A DNA stretch of 64,000 nucleotides from contig OX638133.1 of the NCBI GenBank assembly GCA_951804985.1, positions 47,837,983 to 47,901,982 of the forward strand, read 5' to 3'. This stretch comes from Dryomyza anilis. Lineage: Eukaryota > Arthropoda > Insecta > Diptera > Dryomyzidae. Of this stretch, positions 32,090-46,779 are shown one piece after another (the stretch's first letter is position 1; every line of letters starts with the position of its first letter). Below the pieces are notes generated by a model, which was not told where the DNA came from, made no database searches, and saw only the letters and a program-made list of their open reading frames with translations. Made by a program: the position numbers and the translations under genes.

Positions 32090-32975
32090 CTCTAAATTTT
32101 TAGGGTTGGTGATTTATTGATGTAGTTTTGTGATGGTTTAAAAAACAATTTAAAACCAGGTGGGAAGGTTAGATTACATGGGAAATTTTAAAGTAGGTGT
32201 AATTATGATAGTTAGGATTATCAAAATTATAGTCGGTCTAAGCCGACTATAAATACCCTACACATATGTGTGGTTACCATTTAAAGTGATATATAGGTCA
32301 CCAGGGTATACGAATCCTGAAAATAACTACAAACATTCAATCGCTGAAGAATTTCCATTCATTTGATACCCATATTTACAAATGGGTAGGTGTACCGAAT
32401 TTCGTTTTTTTTTTTGAGACAACAAGTCTTTTCGCCGGAAAACATTATTACCATGTATTTGAGCATGATGTCAATATATATTTGACCAAAAAAGTTTACA
32501 TAAACACGTATACATAAAAATTGATCTTTTGTATTTGAACATAAGTGGTCGGATCATAGGTTACAATGGACCGATCTCGCCATTTTTTTCGCACATACAG
32601 CGTAGGTATATTAGTAATCTAAGTTATAAGTTTCATTTATCTAGCTCTTCAATTTTAAAAGTAGTAGGGATTTCAACAGACAGACAGACAGACAGACGGA
32701 CAGACGGACGGACAGACGGACAGACAGACGGACAGACGGACAGACGGACGGACATCGCTAAATCGATTCAGGCGTACCAAACTGAATATACCCTTTCACT
32801 CTTAGTGTAGGGTATAAAAATTATGTACCCACAAAAATTTGTTTTAAGACTTTGTATTAGATGTTTTGAAACGAATAAACCATTAGAAAGATCGATTCAT
32901 TACCTTTAAAATTAGTCCGAATTATTCATTATTGACCTTATGGTTCACGTGCTACAGTAGTTTAACTAAATGCAA
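32090..32975 (+). repeat. TTATTATGTTTG dispersed repeat split by an insertion
   Basis: The left piece (32090-32154, with TTGATGTAGTTTTGTGATG) and the right piece (32820-32975, with GATGTTTTGAAACGAATAAAC and TTATGGTTCACGTGCTACA) match consecutive parts of the family at 12830-13045 and 33670-33870. The GGGTATA repeat at 32155-32818 separates them. Confidence 0.65.
32155..32818 (+). repeat. GGGTATA dispersed repeat, near-complete copy
   Basis: It starts GGTGGGAAGGTTAGATTACA and has the hairpin TATAGTCGG...CCGACTATA (perfect 9-bp arms, about 32235-32258), ACATATGTGTGG, a CAGA/CGGA tract (32677-32753) and ATCGCTAAATCGATTCAG. It ends CTCTTAGTGTAGGGTATAAA. The order is the same as the minus copy at 6300-7003. 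The 93-codon ORF across the tract is an artefact. Confidence 0.85.
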
Positions 32976-32999
32976 AAAAATACTATTTTTATAAAAACG

Positions 33000-33545
33000 A
33001 GTTGGGAAAGTTAGGTCACATGGATAAGTTCGGTCACATGGGACTGACTTTTATAGTCGGTCGGGCCCGACTGTGGAATACCCTACACCTGTGGGTGTAC
33101 ACCTTAATTATACTGAACCGCCCCCACCCTCAGAATATTATTCACATATCAGAAATTTACGTCTTATATCCCTTTAATTTAAAAATTTTAATTAAAAGTA
33201 TAAACAAAAATATTTTTAAAAAATTATTAAAAATTTTGTAAAGCTATTACTTCTTAGATTTGATTTTAATAATTTACGGCTAAAATTTATTCAATTTGGG
33301 ATCACGCCCATTTTTGGACCACATATTTCTAGGTGAATTCTAACAATACGTTTTAAATTTTATAACCATATATTGAATACTTTTCGAGATATTAGTTCCT
33401 AATGTGTTATATAAAAGTTTCTCGTATGGGAGGTGGGCGTGTCCGTTGGCCGATTTGGCTCATTTCCAAAGCCAAATACTAATTTTGCCTAAAACATACT
33501 AAAACGAAATTTCATCGTATTCTGATCAATACATGTCAAATATAT
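33000..33545 (+). repeat. GGGTATA dispersed repeat, copy with internal deletion
   Basis: The start AACGAGTTGGGAAAGTTAGG is followed by ATAGTCGGTCGGGCCCGACT (hairpin) and AATACCCTACACC. After a gap come GATCACGCCCATTTTTGGAC, GGTGGGCGTGTCCGTTGGCC and CTGATCAATAC. It lacks the (CAGA)n tract and the TATACCC end. Matching blocks in the inverted copy at 46777-47530 show what is missing. Confidence 0.8.
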
Positions 33546-33669
33546 ACGAAATTAGTATTCAAATATTTTTAATTTTATTTATTTTTAGTAAGTAAACTTG
33601 TTATACTCAATTTTAATGTAAGTTTTTGAAAGAAAAAGCTTTTAAAATAGTAAGCGTAAGTAAATTTTT

Positions 33670-33870
33670 TTGAAGAAATTATGTGCTGACCACCAAAATC
33701 TGACCATCATTTCTTATTATGTTTGTATTACTTGTTTTAAAAACGAGTGAAACATTAGAAAGAGCAATGTATTATCTTTCAAATGAGACCAAATTATTTC
33801 ATAATGAATTTATGGTTGACGTACTACAATCATTTAACTGTATGCAAAACGTTGAATTTCAACGAAATTT
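33670..33870 (+). repeat. TTATTATGTTTG dispersed repeat, copy
   Basis: GTGCTGACCACCAAAAT, ATTTCTTATTATGTTTGT, TTGTTTTAAAAACGAG, AAATGAGACCAAATT and AAAACGTTGAATTTCAACGA occur in the same order as at 7690-7930. This is the cleanest copy in the window. Confidence 0.7.
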
Positions 33871-33984
33871 TTTAATTTATTAAGGGGTAGAACTATAATT
33901 AAAACACGAAATACGTGTTAAATATTTTTCGACATAGAACAAGACTGCAAAATTTCAACTAAATCAAAAATAGTAAATGTCAAA

Positions 33985-34572
33985 GTGCCCGGTTTGACGT
34001 GGAATGGCCAATGTAGCAGGGAGAAACATTTTGTAGAAATTTCTGTTTTGAAGTTTTTAAATTTCAATTAGTGGTTCTTGCCGCAAAAGAAAAACTTATT
34101 GTTGAACAAAACAGCAATTCAAACTCTAACAAGAACTAGAAATTTAATTTTGAATTTGATTGGAAATTTATTATTTGGAAGTCAAAATTGAAACACTAAA
34201 TAAATTCAGATTGTGACCCTCATCAAAAACCTATTATGGCTCTATTGTTGAATTTTAAAATAGTGATCAAAATAAAAATACAAAGAGTACCTGTGAAATT
34301 ATCCGATTTTTCTCGTTGGTAGTTTGTGGATATAATAAATAAATTTCCTAAACGATAAATTTTCCAAAACGCAAACTTTGAAGTCCTGCATTTCGCTTTT
34401 AGGTGTTGACCTTTTCAATCAAATTCTATAAAAAAAATTAATACAAAGCCATTTCCAGTCTAATGGGCACCCACAAAAAAAGGCTGCCTAAAAAATGGGA
34501 TTTCAATGCGTATAAACTGCTTTTTTGCCTGTCTGTTTCCTTGAACTTTCCTGCGTAAAATGTTGTCTGGGG
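33985..34572 (+). repeat. Fragment related to the CCCCAGACAAAA-ended element
   Basis: It begins near a reverse-oriented CCATTCCACGTCAAACC motif and contains TTTCTGTTTTGAAGTTTTTA. It ends GATTTCAATGCGTATAAACT...TTGCCTGTCTG...TTGTCTGGGG, matching the right end of the element at 55118-56552 (GATTTCAATGCGTACAGGTA...TTTTGTCTGGGG). Confidence 0.6.
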
Positions 34573-36511
34573 TATAGTCTATTTATTGAATTATTTGAGG
34601 CGTTGGAAATCAAAACTTGCTAAGTCCAAGTTATGGAATTTTTGAGAAAGACACGAAATACGAGTATTAAGCAAACGGTAATTTAAATAGGATTCGGTAA
34701 ACAATCCCAATTAACATTAATCACAACATATTCCCCGAATCAGTGTGCAATAATCGAGAAGATTTAAATGGCAGGCTTGTCAAACGCGGCTCGCCAACTT
34801 CCATTTGCCGTCCGCGAAGATTTTTATAAGTTATATTAAAAAAATATATATATTTTTAAGAATTGAAGAACTTTTAATTTATTTTTTTTTTCAGGCGTTA
34901 AAATTATTGTTGTATGTATCCAATTTAACATGCCATATAAGAAATTAAATTACTAATCTTCGTTAAAACCAATATTTGTGTATATTATTTTTCAAAATTT
35001 AATAATGATAATTCGAAAAGGTTTTAATATATTGTAATTTTAAAAATGATATATTTAGTTGCACAAATGGCATTTAAACATTTTTTCACCAAGTAATATT
35101 GTTTTTAATCATAAAATAAAAAAAAAATGTAAAGTTTTGAATTTCCCTTGGCTATATTTTTGCGTAATATAGAGCGCATGGTTTTCTACGTCTAATATCG
35201 AAAAGAAAATGACATTATTGTTTTTGGTTCGACTATTAAAAATAAAAGGAAAAATTAATAAAAACTTAACAATCTAAAAAAACTGGAGCCATATAACAAT
35301 AATATTTCCGCATTGCGGAAACTGGATAGGAATCATTTCAACATTTTTTTTTATTAAGTAAAACTTTTTCTATTAGAGTCATTCCACACCAAATTTACGA
35401 AAGTTTAAGACTCGCCTTCCTTAATTGCATTTTAATTTAAGGGATAGATTAGGGTATTAGATATACGTTGGATACAAAGGTCCAAAGTTACAAAACATTA
35501 ATCAATAATCACATATTTGTGGTTGTAGGAAAAAACTCTTGACCGTATAATTCTACAAGCCTCGGTATAATGATAATAAAACATACTTCGTTGTAACTCC
35601 AGAATCCGAACATCTAATCAATGGTGTTTGTCCTTGCAAGTTAAATTGATTGTTCAAAAAAAACCCTTTTCCAATTTAATGAAATATCAAATTTATATAC
35701 GGTCTTAAAAAACTTTTTCAATTTAAGTATTGTTTGTACCGAAAACCTTGTCTGCCTCGAACTAACTTGGAACAATATCCGGTTGCTAATTTTTAAATTC
35801 TGTAATTTTCGTACAGTAAAATTTTATAATAGGATATTTAGATAATTTTCCTTCTTTTAGCTTTTCATTGTAAATTTTACTTTTGAAAAATATATATATT
35901 TTTTCAATACAAAAAATATGTAAAAATTTAGAAAATTAATTTTTAAAATATGATGCGATCAAAATATAATATCTTGAATTTTGGCAAGAACATTTATATT
36001 AAATCAACCAAAATATGTGATTTTTTTCAGAATTTGAAAAAGTGTCCTTTTTAAGGACATCAATATCGAAGTGCAAGGATAATTCCCACGGGCCATATGT
36101 TCAAGTTCAGAAGTTACAACGGAGTCAACGGAGTTTCTATCATTTCTACTTTAAGAAATATTGATATATAAACAACCACAGAACAGTGATTTTTGGCCCA
36201 TTTTCTGTAACTTTGAACCACTGTATCTCTGAAAGAATTGGACGAAAAAAAAATAAATTTCGGTCTTACCGTGTAAACAGACATTCAAGTAATCAGACAC
36301 AGATTCATTTTTGCTGCTTAAAATAAAAACGCTATTAACTATAAATCACCAATTTCACTAATAATTCCACCCCTGCTTGCGTGCATTATAATTACTTGGA
36401 AAACATATTGTATTTAAATCAATTATTTCGAAACTATAACCTATATTTTATTAAAGGAAACTAAACAATTTAATGCTGTTTAGTTTTAGTCGACCATTAA
36501 ATAGAGTAATG
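34573..36511. other. AT-rich DNA, no gene seen
   Basis: No coding signal is seen. Minor items: GAGTCATTCCACACCAAATT near 35380 resembles the CCATTCCACGTCAAACC motif. GCGCATGGTTTTCTACGTCT at about 35172 faintly resembles 7590-7620. A 7-bp hairpin (TGTCCTT/AAGGACA) lies near 36045. Confidence 0.55.
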
Positions 36512-36553
36512 CAAAAACTAATTTGTCGGGCTCTAGGTCTACCAAATGCAAAA
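36512..36553 (+). repeat. Short dispersed repeat, shared with 39394-39430
   Basis: AAAACTAATTTGTCGGGCTC and AGGTCTACCAAATGCAA correspond to AAAACTAATTTGCCGGGCTA and AGGTCTACCGAATGCAA at 39394-39430, about 2.9 kb away in the same orientation. Both are followed, at different distances, by a CATCAGC segment. Confidence 0.65.
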
Positions 36554-38748
36554 AAAAAACTATACACATGAAAAAAAAAATGGTTGAAAGCTCATTTGAA
36601 AGATTTTTGTTTATTATTATACTTTCATCAGCATTATTCTTATGAAGTGAATGGAATTCATTTAATATAGCATTTTCTTCTTTTAAAAATTCAAAATCAA
36701 TAAATATTTGCATTTCTATGAAATTTACAACATTAAATACAAATAAAACTTAAAATGTTGTCAAAGCCCTCTATATACGTATATAACGCATACAAGCTCA
36801 AATGCACGCGTGTATGCGCAAATGCGCTGCTTTAGAACGATTCAACCGAATTGCATTGTTTATTTCAAAATATAATTATAACAATTTTCCTATTGGCTCT
36901 AGTTTCATCCTTACGAAGTTCACTATAATCGCTCCTTAGACGTACAATGATATCCATTCTTGGGAAGTTCCCTATAATCGCTCGTTCTGATGTTATCCCT
37001 TGATATGTTATCCCTTGAATCCATTCGAACCCCATAGCGAATATCCCAGACTTGAATGGGTATAAGTTTATACTACATATTTTATCAGTAGACCAATAGA
37101 AGTATAAAAAAAAGAAAATTGTAATCAATGCGACATTATCCTTTTAAAGTATTTAATTAACGAAATACTTTATCGTAAGATAGGTGATTTATTTTAAATA
37201 TTCGTGATTTTTAGCTTGGTTCCGATTTTTTATTTACGATAAATTGGTATATTTTTCGATTTGATATTCCTAAATCAAAAATAAGTAGAAAATAAGAAAA
37301 CAAAAAGAAGCCAAAAAGAAAATGCATTTAATAAAATTCGTAAATTCACTAACTTTTTCGTGTGATTTATGCTTTACTTTGAGTGTATGACATACCTCTT
37401 AATATACTTTTAATACTACTTAAAATAAGACTGTTACTTGCATTATTATATTTAATGGTTCAGCAATGGGATTTTTTCAGTATTTAATAAATTATTTAGA
37501 AAATATATTAACTAATGTTAAGAAATAGATAAATTATCAAACTCGTCGCTATAAAAAAAAAAACATAAACAATACATACTTTATACATTTGTGCATATAT
37601 ATCGTAATTTACAATGATCCAATTTTTGTATTTTTTACTTCGGGACATTTCAAATATAAAATTTTGCAATATTAGAAAATTTACAATTACGCTGTCCAAA
37701 TGTGTTGCATTATTAAATTTTTACCAGGGTACGCTTTGGCTCATAATTGGCTCTTTCGGGAGCGAGCTAAACTTTCGGCTAATACAATTAAAATTGGCTA
37801 ATGAGCGAAAAGTTTGGCTCATGTGCGGAAGATATATTTCGCGACCAAATAATTAAACTCGTGATCAGATCTGAGATAAGATAGTAAAAAATTAACAACA
37901 ACTATTTACTAATTTTAGAAAATTTGACAGTACTTATTACATTACATGAAATTTTTCGATTATTTTAGACTGATCTAAAGTTCTTCAATTTTTCACTGAT
38001 TTATTATTTCAGTCAATTTTTAAAATTCATATTGTAATTAATAGTTTTCGTCATTATTGTAAATTTTAAAGAATCTACGGTCAAATGAGATAGATTATCA
38101 ATAATTGACATATTTAATTGACATATTTTATGGACATAATAAATTTAATTGAGAAACTAGTCCATAATTATTTTTGAATGAGTTTTGGTTAATAAACTTG
38201 ATGTCAAGTGTTATTTCAAAAACATTTTTTTTTATTTTTTGTTAGTTCTTTTGAAAAATTGCCACAAATTCCCATAAAAATGTACTCCAAATCAAATCTT
38301 TATTTAATCTGTTTTAAGATACCTGAAGTTTGCAGACTGATGATACCTTACTGATATTACGCGTATACAATACACACACTTTTTTTATGTCAATTCAGCG
38401 GAATTTTATTTCTTTTTAGTGAGTCTAAAATGAGCGCCGGAAGCCATTTCTTTATTTAAAAACATCCAGGAAGCCATTAAGACGAAAAGGGTTTATCTCA
38501 ATAATAAAAAAGGCGAACCGTATAAAAGAATCGAATCTAAAATATTTTACGATTGACCAATTCTTATTTTAATAATAAGTATACAAATAAAAAAACAAAT
38601 TTATTTTATTAACAAGAAAAATTTATTAACTAAATCATGATGGAATATTTTCAGATTAACTGCAATTCCAGATATGAAATAGTATTGTCTGATTCCTTAC
38701 AGATTGGTTAATGATTAGAATTTGGATTCTCATATTGGCATAAACTAA
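36554..38748. other. AT-rich DNA with short internal repeats
   Basis: No gene is seen. 36910-37010 has two GAAGTTC(A/C)CTATAATCGCTC units 48 bp apart and three TTATCCCTTGA-like units. 37735-37825 has repeated TTGGCTCAT words and an inverted pair GAGCTAAACTTTCG / CGAAAAGTTTGGCTC. The minus ORF at 36865-37128 covers the first set and has no domain. Confidence 0.5.
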
Positions 38749-38791
38749 TGTTTGCAATTTAAGTGATACAGTATCACATAAATTGCAAACA
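38749..38791. repeat. Palindrome, 21-bp arms, one mismatch
   Basis: TGTTTGCAATTTAAGTGATAC and GTATCACATAAATTGCAAAC flank a single A. One pair is mismatched. It is a compact cruciform-capable sequence with no flanking repeat. Confidence 0.9.
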
Positions 38792-39589
38792 ATAAAAACA
38801 GTAACTACACACAGTAAGTATACGCAAAAGATCATTAATATTTGTGGATGCGGACATCCGTTGAATTCTTAACAGAGTAAATATGCCATATATCTACATT
38901 AAGATAAGCTCGTTTAAACAAAACGTATAGATACACAAATATAATTATGTACATAAAAATATTGATCTACAAATCGTATGACCACAACAAAGTTCTTTAA
39001 AAGAACAAACTTTTATAAAAGTACTTAAGTTACCCATGTTTGCTATATATAAACTGGTGTCTACATAATAAATTATAAATTAATAAATTCGAGGATTAAA
39101 AAAAAATGTTTGACTTTCCTGTGATAATGATTTACGTAATATTGATTACGAAAATTGTAATTGGATAATTTAAAATTAATTTAATATTAATATGAATTAA
39201 TAAATTTGTTAGTTTTAACTTTTATGAAAAAATATTAAAACTGTCAATACAAATAAATATCAATTCAAAAAATTTAACAAACAATTGTTTGTTAAATTTT
39301 TTAGAAAATTTACGATTAAATTTCTCGTTAATTCAATTACAATTTCAATTACTTTTATTTCTATATACAAAATATAATAAATTATTAATTGTAAAAACTA
39401 ATTTGCCGGGCTAAAGGTCTACCGAATGCAATATGTATTTTGCACTGGTTAAAAAACAGTAACAGTAATTGACAAAAAAAAAACAAAAACTTGTTGGCCG
39501 ACCGTACAGCTATTTTGGAAGCAGCCAAGCTTCCTCATCAGCGATCTTGTATGCAGATTCTGCTTGCTATGCCTATAACATCACTTTGT
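38792..39589. other. AT-rich DNA with a perfect palindrome
   Basis: No gene is seen. It holds the palindrome at 39267-39302 and the short repeat at 39394-39430. 39490-39560 has more balanced composition (TTGGCCGACCGTACAGC, AAGCTTCCTCATCAGCG) and may belong to the LINE relic that follows. Confidence 0.5.
39267..39302. repeat. Perfect 36-nt palindrome
   Basis: Eighteen bases (AAAAAATTTAACAAACAA) are followed at once by their exact reverse complement. No loop is present. Confidence 0.95.
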
Positions 39590-41000
39590 ATAATGACAAA
39601 ATTCTAAATTTTGTTTGGCAATCAGGAAAAATTTGATTGTGGGTTTGTAGTCGGTAAGAGACTCTGCCACCTATTCACACCCGTGAACGAACGACTGGCA
39701 ACAATCCGCATCAAGACTAAATACTTCTACATCAGCCAAAGATGTGCACATGCACATGAAACCAAAGAGACCATCTATGAGCGCCTCGACGAAGCCTATG
39801 AGCGTTGCCCGGTCCAACAGTTGGACAATTCAGCCTCCACGACAACACTTCCAACAATAGAATGATGATGATCGACTTCACCGCAGCACGAGACATGGTA
39901 AATACTAAATAGTAGTACTAGATTAAAGTATCTCAATATTTACAAGGCAACATGGCGGTCACCCGATCAGAATACAAAAAGTGATAATGTTGTGATTAAG
40001 AGAATGCACGAATTACTTCGCCGATAGAGAAGATAGCTTGACAAACCCAGTAGCGGACGACGGCGTTGATATACCGTTGCCTGATAAGGTCTGCAAAGCC
40101 TTCAACAGTCTGAAAAACAACAAAGCCGCAGGATCGGATGGCAGCAGGCAGAGTTGTTTAAGACCGGAGGCGATGAGTTCATAACAAGCATGCACCAGCT
40201 CATCAGCAGAATATGGTCAAAATAAAGCATGCCCAGTGAATGGAATCTCAGTATACTCTGCCCAATCCTCAAGAAGGGAAATCCCATGATACGCGCCAAC
40301 TACCGTGCGATAAGTCTCCTCAATTTTGCGTATAAGGTTATAACGAGCGTATTATGTGCATGTCTGAAACTCACCGTCAACTGACTGATTGGACCGTATC
40401 AGTGCGGCTTCAGACCTGACCATAGACCAGATTTTCACATTGCGCCAAATCCTGGAAATGACCAAAAAGAGGTAGATCGACACCCACCAACTTCTCGTCG
40501 ACTACAAAGCTACCTTCGACAGTCCGATTCGGAAAGATTGTAAGAGCTGCACAACTCCATCACAATGGCACTGCTTCAACGAGAGTTCCATGCTGCTCGG
40601 GTACGCTGATGATATCGGCATCAGAATGCTGCATCAGTCAGTGCAGCATTATTCAGTTTGATGAGGGAAACGCGTCGGATGGATCTTACGATGAACGAGC
40701 ACACAACTCGAAGTTGTGAAGGACTTCGTTGACCTAGATACCAGTATCAACAAAGAAAACAACGTCAGCCTGGAGATTATCCGAAGATTAACTTTTGACA
40801 ACAGGTGTTAATAACACTGATGCGCTTTCAAAAGAAAGATTCTTCGGAAAATCTATGGCCCGATAACGAGTACAGAATCAGATATCATGACGGGCTTTAT
40901 GAGCTCTACGCCGACATTGACATAGTCAGGCGCATTAAGATCCAGCGTATACGCTGGCTTGGATATGTCAAACAAATCGTTCAAAAAAAAGTGTTACCTA
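39590..41000 (+). pseudogene. LINE relic (endonuclease/RT family), copy 3
   Basis: The endonuclease part is intact from FDCGFVVGKRLCHLFTPVNERLA to DEAYERCPVQQLDN (39630-39830). It is followed by a deletion joining TRLKYLNIYKATWRSPDQNT directly to the RT linker. RT motifs in broken frames: FNSLKNNKAAGSDG, SAEYGQ, NYRAISLLNFAYKV, CGFRPDHRPDF, IDTHQLLVDYKATFDSPIR, SMLLGYADDIGI (YADD intact), DTSINKENNVSLEI and YADIDIVRRIKIQRIRWLGYV. The region between the DSPIR and YADD motifs is missing. Together with copy 2 it allows much of the ancestral domain order to be recognised. Confidence 0.85.
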
Positions 41001-41019
41001 ATTTTTCTTTTAATTGGCA

Positions 41020-42281
41020 ACGGTAAATGTAATATACCAATTAATGATAATATTCCGACATTTTCAAAGATATTTCCAAACTCGAAAAGAAGCATTTTTA
41101 GATCTAATGTTATATAGAAAATAATTGATGGTTATACAGATCGTTTTTCCTAAAATGTTGTTAAAAGTGAGTTTTTAAAAAATGTTAGTTATTTTGGCCT
41201 ATGGTTTGGACTATGGTCCGAATAAATCATTTTCTTGATTATCGTGATGATCATTAGATCATAAATACTTAATAAATAAAAAACTAAAAATTTGTATAAA
41301 AATAAAAATTGTCAAAGTTTAGACAATGTTTAGACAATGCATTGTCTGAGATATACTGATAATATTAGGTACTGTGGTACATATCACAATTCTTAACTAT
41401 CATACCAAATATGAGCCAGTTTTTTCAACTATAATTACAGAAAAGGCAAAACTGACATATTAAAATAACAAAATTTAGTTAAATTATTTTACGATTTTCG
41501 TATATTTCTCATCACTTAAACTCATTTTAAATGACGTGTGGACAACTAATGCAGGCATGTTTAACACCGTTAAAAAGAAGACATTTTAGACATTATGCAT
41601 GTAAAAAGATTTATGAGAGCATTTGGAAGCGCTTTTTTTTCCATGTCTACTTTTGTATAAAAAATAATTTTTATTTTATGTTTTTGACAAATAATCAGGA
41701 AAAACACGAATAGCCATTTGAAATTTTTGATACACAAGATAATAGTTCTCTCAATTCCCAATAATATAAAACTAACACTCTGCGTATGGAGTATATATTG
41801 AAAGAGTTATGACAGTTTTAATGTAACCCATTCATATTTCTTAAAAAGCACTTGTTTTAATTTTTTACTTTAAGCAAGCCTACAGAAGGATTTTTTCAAG
41901 GTGTATCATTTTTGACTATTCACCAGGTTATCATAAATTAATAATAAATTTACATATTTTTAAACTTTCTGCAACAAACTTTATTTTCCGATTTTCGGCG
42001 AGCTAGACTAAGCTTTTGTCCCATAGTGCAATGTTTAGTTTAGTTATATAATAAAAACAAACGTAATATTTGCATTTTAATTTATATATATATTAAAATG
42101 AGTGTTGGAATTCTTTTAAAATAGAAATTAAATTGTGTTTAAAGTTTGGAAAGTTAGTTGTGTAAGAGACTATATTTATTCTAAAATGTGTATACAATAC
42201 AATTTCGATAGCTGTTTTTAAACATATCGTAATAGGTAAAAATTGAGTATGCATTTGTAGACAATCTTGGCCAACCCTGAC
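41020..42281. other. AT-rich DNA, no gene seen
   Basis: Nothing recognised except a small internal repeat (CTATGGTTTGG / CTATGGTCCG at about 41200-41220). ORFs at 41531-41713 and 41570-41761 overlap on opposite strands. Confidence 0.55.
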
Positions 42282-42499
42282 GAATCCGAACGGCGGGATG
42301 AAATCTTTTTTTATGCGCTGTTTTTACTCTCGGAGGTTTGCCAATCTCTGTCGATAAGTAGCGCTGTATATAAAAATATTTTCTATGAAAAAAAAGTTGA
42401 CAGTTGCTGGCATCGAACCCGGGACCTTTCGGTTCATAGTCTTACGTACCAGCCAGTTTCCGCTCGTAGTCCAACTGACCAATCTATCTACCGACACTA
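42282..42499 (-). mobile_element. SINE, diverged, lacking its tail
   Basis: The minus strand contains the body (CCCGCCGTTCGGATTCG, ACTCTCGGAGG on plus, GCGCTACTTATCGACAG) and a box B region, GGGTTCGATGCC. The head has an insertion of about 30 bp with a second copy of the CGGTTCATAGTC-type segment. The remaining box A-like sequence is TAGATAGATTGGTC. It is an old copy. Confidence 0.75.
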
Positions 42500-44320
42500 C
42501 TATATACATTTGTACAGTAATGTTGATATTCAGTTTATACTATGTGCTGAATAACCATGTATCCTTTTCTTGTTTATAGTTAGATCCTAAATACTAAATA
42601 AATAATTAAAAAATTGTTAAATCGAAATTAAAATTTCCAAGTTTACATCCAAATGTTTTAAAAACATGTAAGAATATTAAGATTCTGCAAAAGAAAAAAT
42701 TGAAATTATCGTATAATGGAATATATCGTATAATATACAAGTGAATTCAAATTATAAGTTGCAATTTTTTGATGAAAAAAAGCAAATTTTTTTGGTAGGA
42801 ATGGTAAATCGTTATTTTAAGGCACACCGTCGACAGATAATTTATGTGGAAAACTAAACATTTCGTTTTGAAAAAATATGTATTATATTACCATTCTTTT
42901 AAATAACTACTCTGTATCATTTGTAATCCGTTCCCTTCGCAGCTTACATAAATATTTTTTGGATTTCGAGAATAAGGATTTGTTTGTGATTTTTATGATT
43001 TTTTTGTAAGGTTTGGAATTTCCCTTCTTTTTTTCTTCGCTTATTGAATATTTTCGAATATTTACTACTTTTTCTATGTTTAAATATTAATATTATTGAT
43101 TATTGATGCATGTATTAACAGATATATTATTTTCCAGTTTTTTTGTTTCGCGACGATTGTCACTTGTGACGGGCGTTACAATATTTTGGATGGATATAGC
43201 AACCATCTGGAATATCTATGAGACCAAAGAGTATAATAAATGAATAGATACGACAAAAATCTTTACTTTCTTAGTTGTAGGTTTGCAAAATAGTTCGCAA
43301 AATAACTTTTACTATTTTTTTTGTGACGGTCGTTACAACTCAAAAAAGTGAAACTGTTTGGTTCATTGTCAGTACTTTGTACCACTTATCACCAATGCAA
43401 TGAGTGGCATACTTTCGCAAAAAAATTACCTTTTAAATTGTACTATTCAGATTCAAAACAACATTGTACACAGTGTTTCATATATTTCCTCAATTTTGTA
43501 CTATAATAATTTTCAAAAAAATATTTGACTTTAATTGAGATAAAACACATTTTCAATGCATTTTGGTAAATTAGGGTTACAGAATATGATATTAGAAGTA
43601 TTTGTTATCCTAAAAATCATTAAACGGAATCAATAGGTTTAACTTTAATATATCACACCTTGGTAACGTTTTCTGTGGAATGCAATTTTTTATTTAGAAT
43701 AAATTTGTATTCACAAATTATTTATTTTGATTAAATTCATTTGAATACAATTTTTTATTGAAACTTCGAATAACGAATAAATGAATATAATTTTTTTTTA
43801 TTCACGATTAAAAAACTAATTAATAAAATGAATAATGCTTAGTAAATGTTTAGTTTTATTTTATATATTTTTTTAAAGCAAATATGTGCTTTTATTTTAT
43901 TTTTTATTTTTTTATAAAAATTCTACGTATATAATGAAATTATTTTATTATTGTTAATAAAACCGGATTTTAATATTTTTCTAATTTAATATGATTTTTA
44001 TTTTTTAAATATGTATATGTATATACAATTTGTGAAAAGAGATCCGCATCCGGAAAACTGACACAAACATAGTGTATGTTAGAGATTAGTTTATAGATTT
44101 AAGATAAAAACATAATTAATTTTAGTTTTCAAAATTTATGATTTATTCAATTAAAAATCAAAATTTTTTTAATATTCGTTCGTTTCTTTATTTTTTAATT
44201 TTTTATTGAAAATTCCTGGTACTTCATTTTAAAAGAAACCCTAGTAGAAATTTACCCTATTATTTATGATATAAACATTGCCAAATCATGTTTGTCATGT
44301 AATTGTTAGGGTAATTATTG
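42500..44320. other. AT-rich DNA, no gene seen
   Basis: Two similar words, TTGTGACGGGCGTTACAA (about 43165) and TTGTGACGGTCGTTACAA (about 43320), lie 155 bp apart. GATCCGCATCCGG near 44041 recalls GCATCCGC words at 49080-49135. No coding signal is seen. Confidence 0.5.
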
Positions 44321-44410
44321 GGTAGCGTAGGTGGCTCGATTGGTTAGTGCGTTGTACTATGAGTTAAAAATCGCTGATGCTTTCGATCCATGAAAAGCTC
44401 TAACAGCTAT
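44321..44410 (+). mobile_element. SINE relic with internal deletion
   Basis: GGTAGCGTAGGTGGCTCGATTGGTTAGTGCGTTG (box A-like region, split here by mutations) and a decayed TTCGATCC box B are followed directly by CCATGAAAAGCTCT, a 3' body segment. Confidence 0.55.
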
Positions 44411-46199
<1,789 letters not shown>

Positions 46200-46517
46200 A
46201 GCGGGTAGTTTGTTCGTTCGTTTGTTCGAGCCATTCGAGTAGCTCGTTTGTTCGAGTAGCTCGATTGCTCGTTCGTTGTTCGAGTAGCTCGATTGTTCGA
46301 TCGTTGTTCGAGCTTCGAGTAGCTCGTTCGTTCGTTTGTTCGATTGACGACTGTTCATTTGATCGCTTGTTAATTTGTCTGTCCGTTCGTTTGCTTGATG
46401 TGAGAGTTGGTCGGAAGTGGTTGGAAAAATGTGGGTGGACAAAAGTGGGTGGGTGGGCAAAAGTGGGCGGAAAGTGATAAAAAGACCGAAAAAATGTTAT
46501 TGCAGAAATCGGTAGCA

Positions 46518-46779
46518 GACATCGAGCGAAATCGAATGGTACCACTCTCTGGCCCCCAAAACGGGGTCAAAAACCACTTTTTGTCAAACAATTTTTTATT
46601 GCGGATATGGATAGCGAACCTCATTAGAAGACTAATGGTACCCTTTGGAGTGGTCCAAACCCCATTTATGACCCACAATTTTTTTATTTGGGAAATCGAT
46701 ATCGGACATCATTAGAAGGCTAATGGTACCCTTTGGAGTGGTCCAGGGCCCCCCAAAGGGGGTCAAAACCCCATTTTTA
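46518..46779 (+). repeat. Three tandem units of about 92 bp
   Basis: Units starting near 46518, 46611 and 46703 share ATCGATAGCGGACATC-type, CATTAGAAGGCTAATGGTAC, CCCTTTGGAGTGGTCCA and GGGGTCAAAACCCCATTT blocks. The first is the most diverged. One more unit in reverse orientation lies at about 47545-47685, on the other side of the central repeat. Confidence 0.85.

Noticed and set aside
46201..46400. CRISPR-like array of TTCGAGTAGCTCG units
   Set aside because: Units vary in length and spacing, there are no unique equal-length spacers, and the context is a eukaryotic transposon graveyard.
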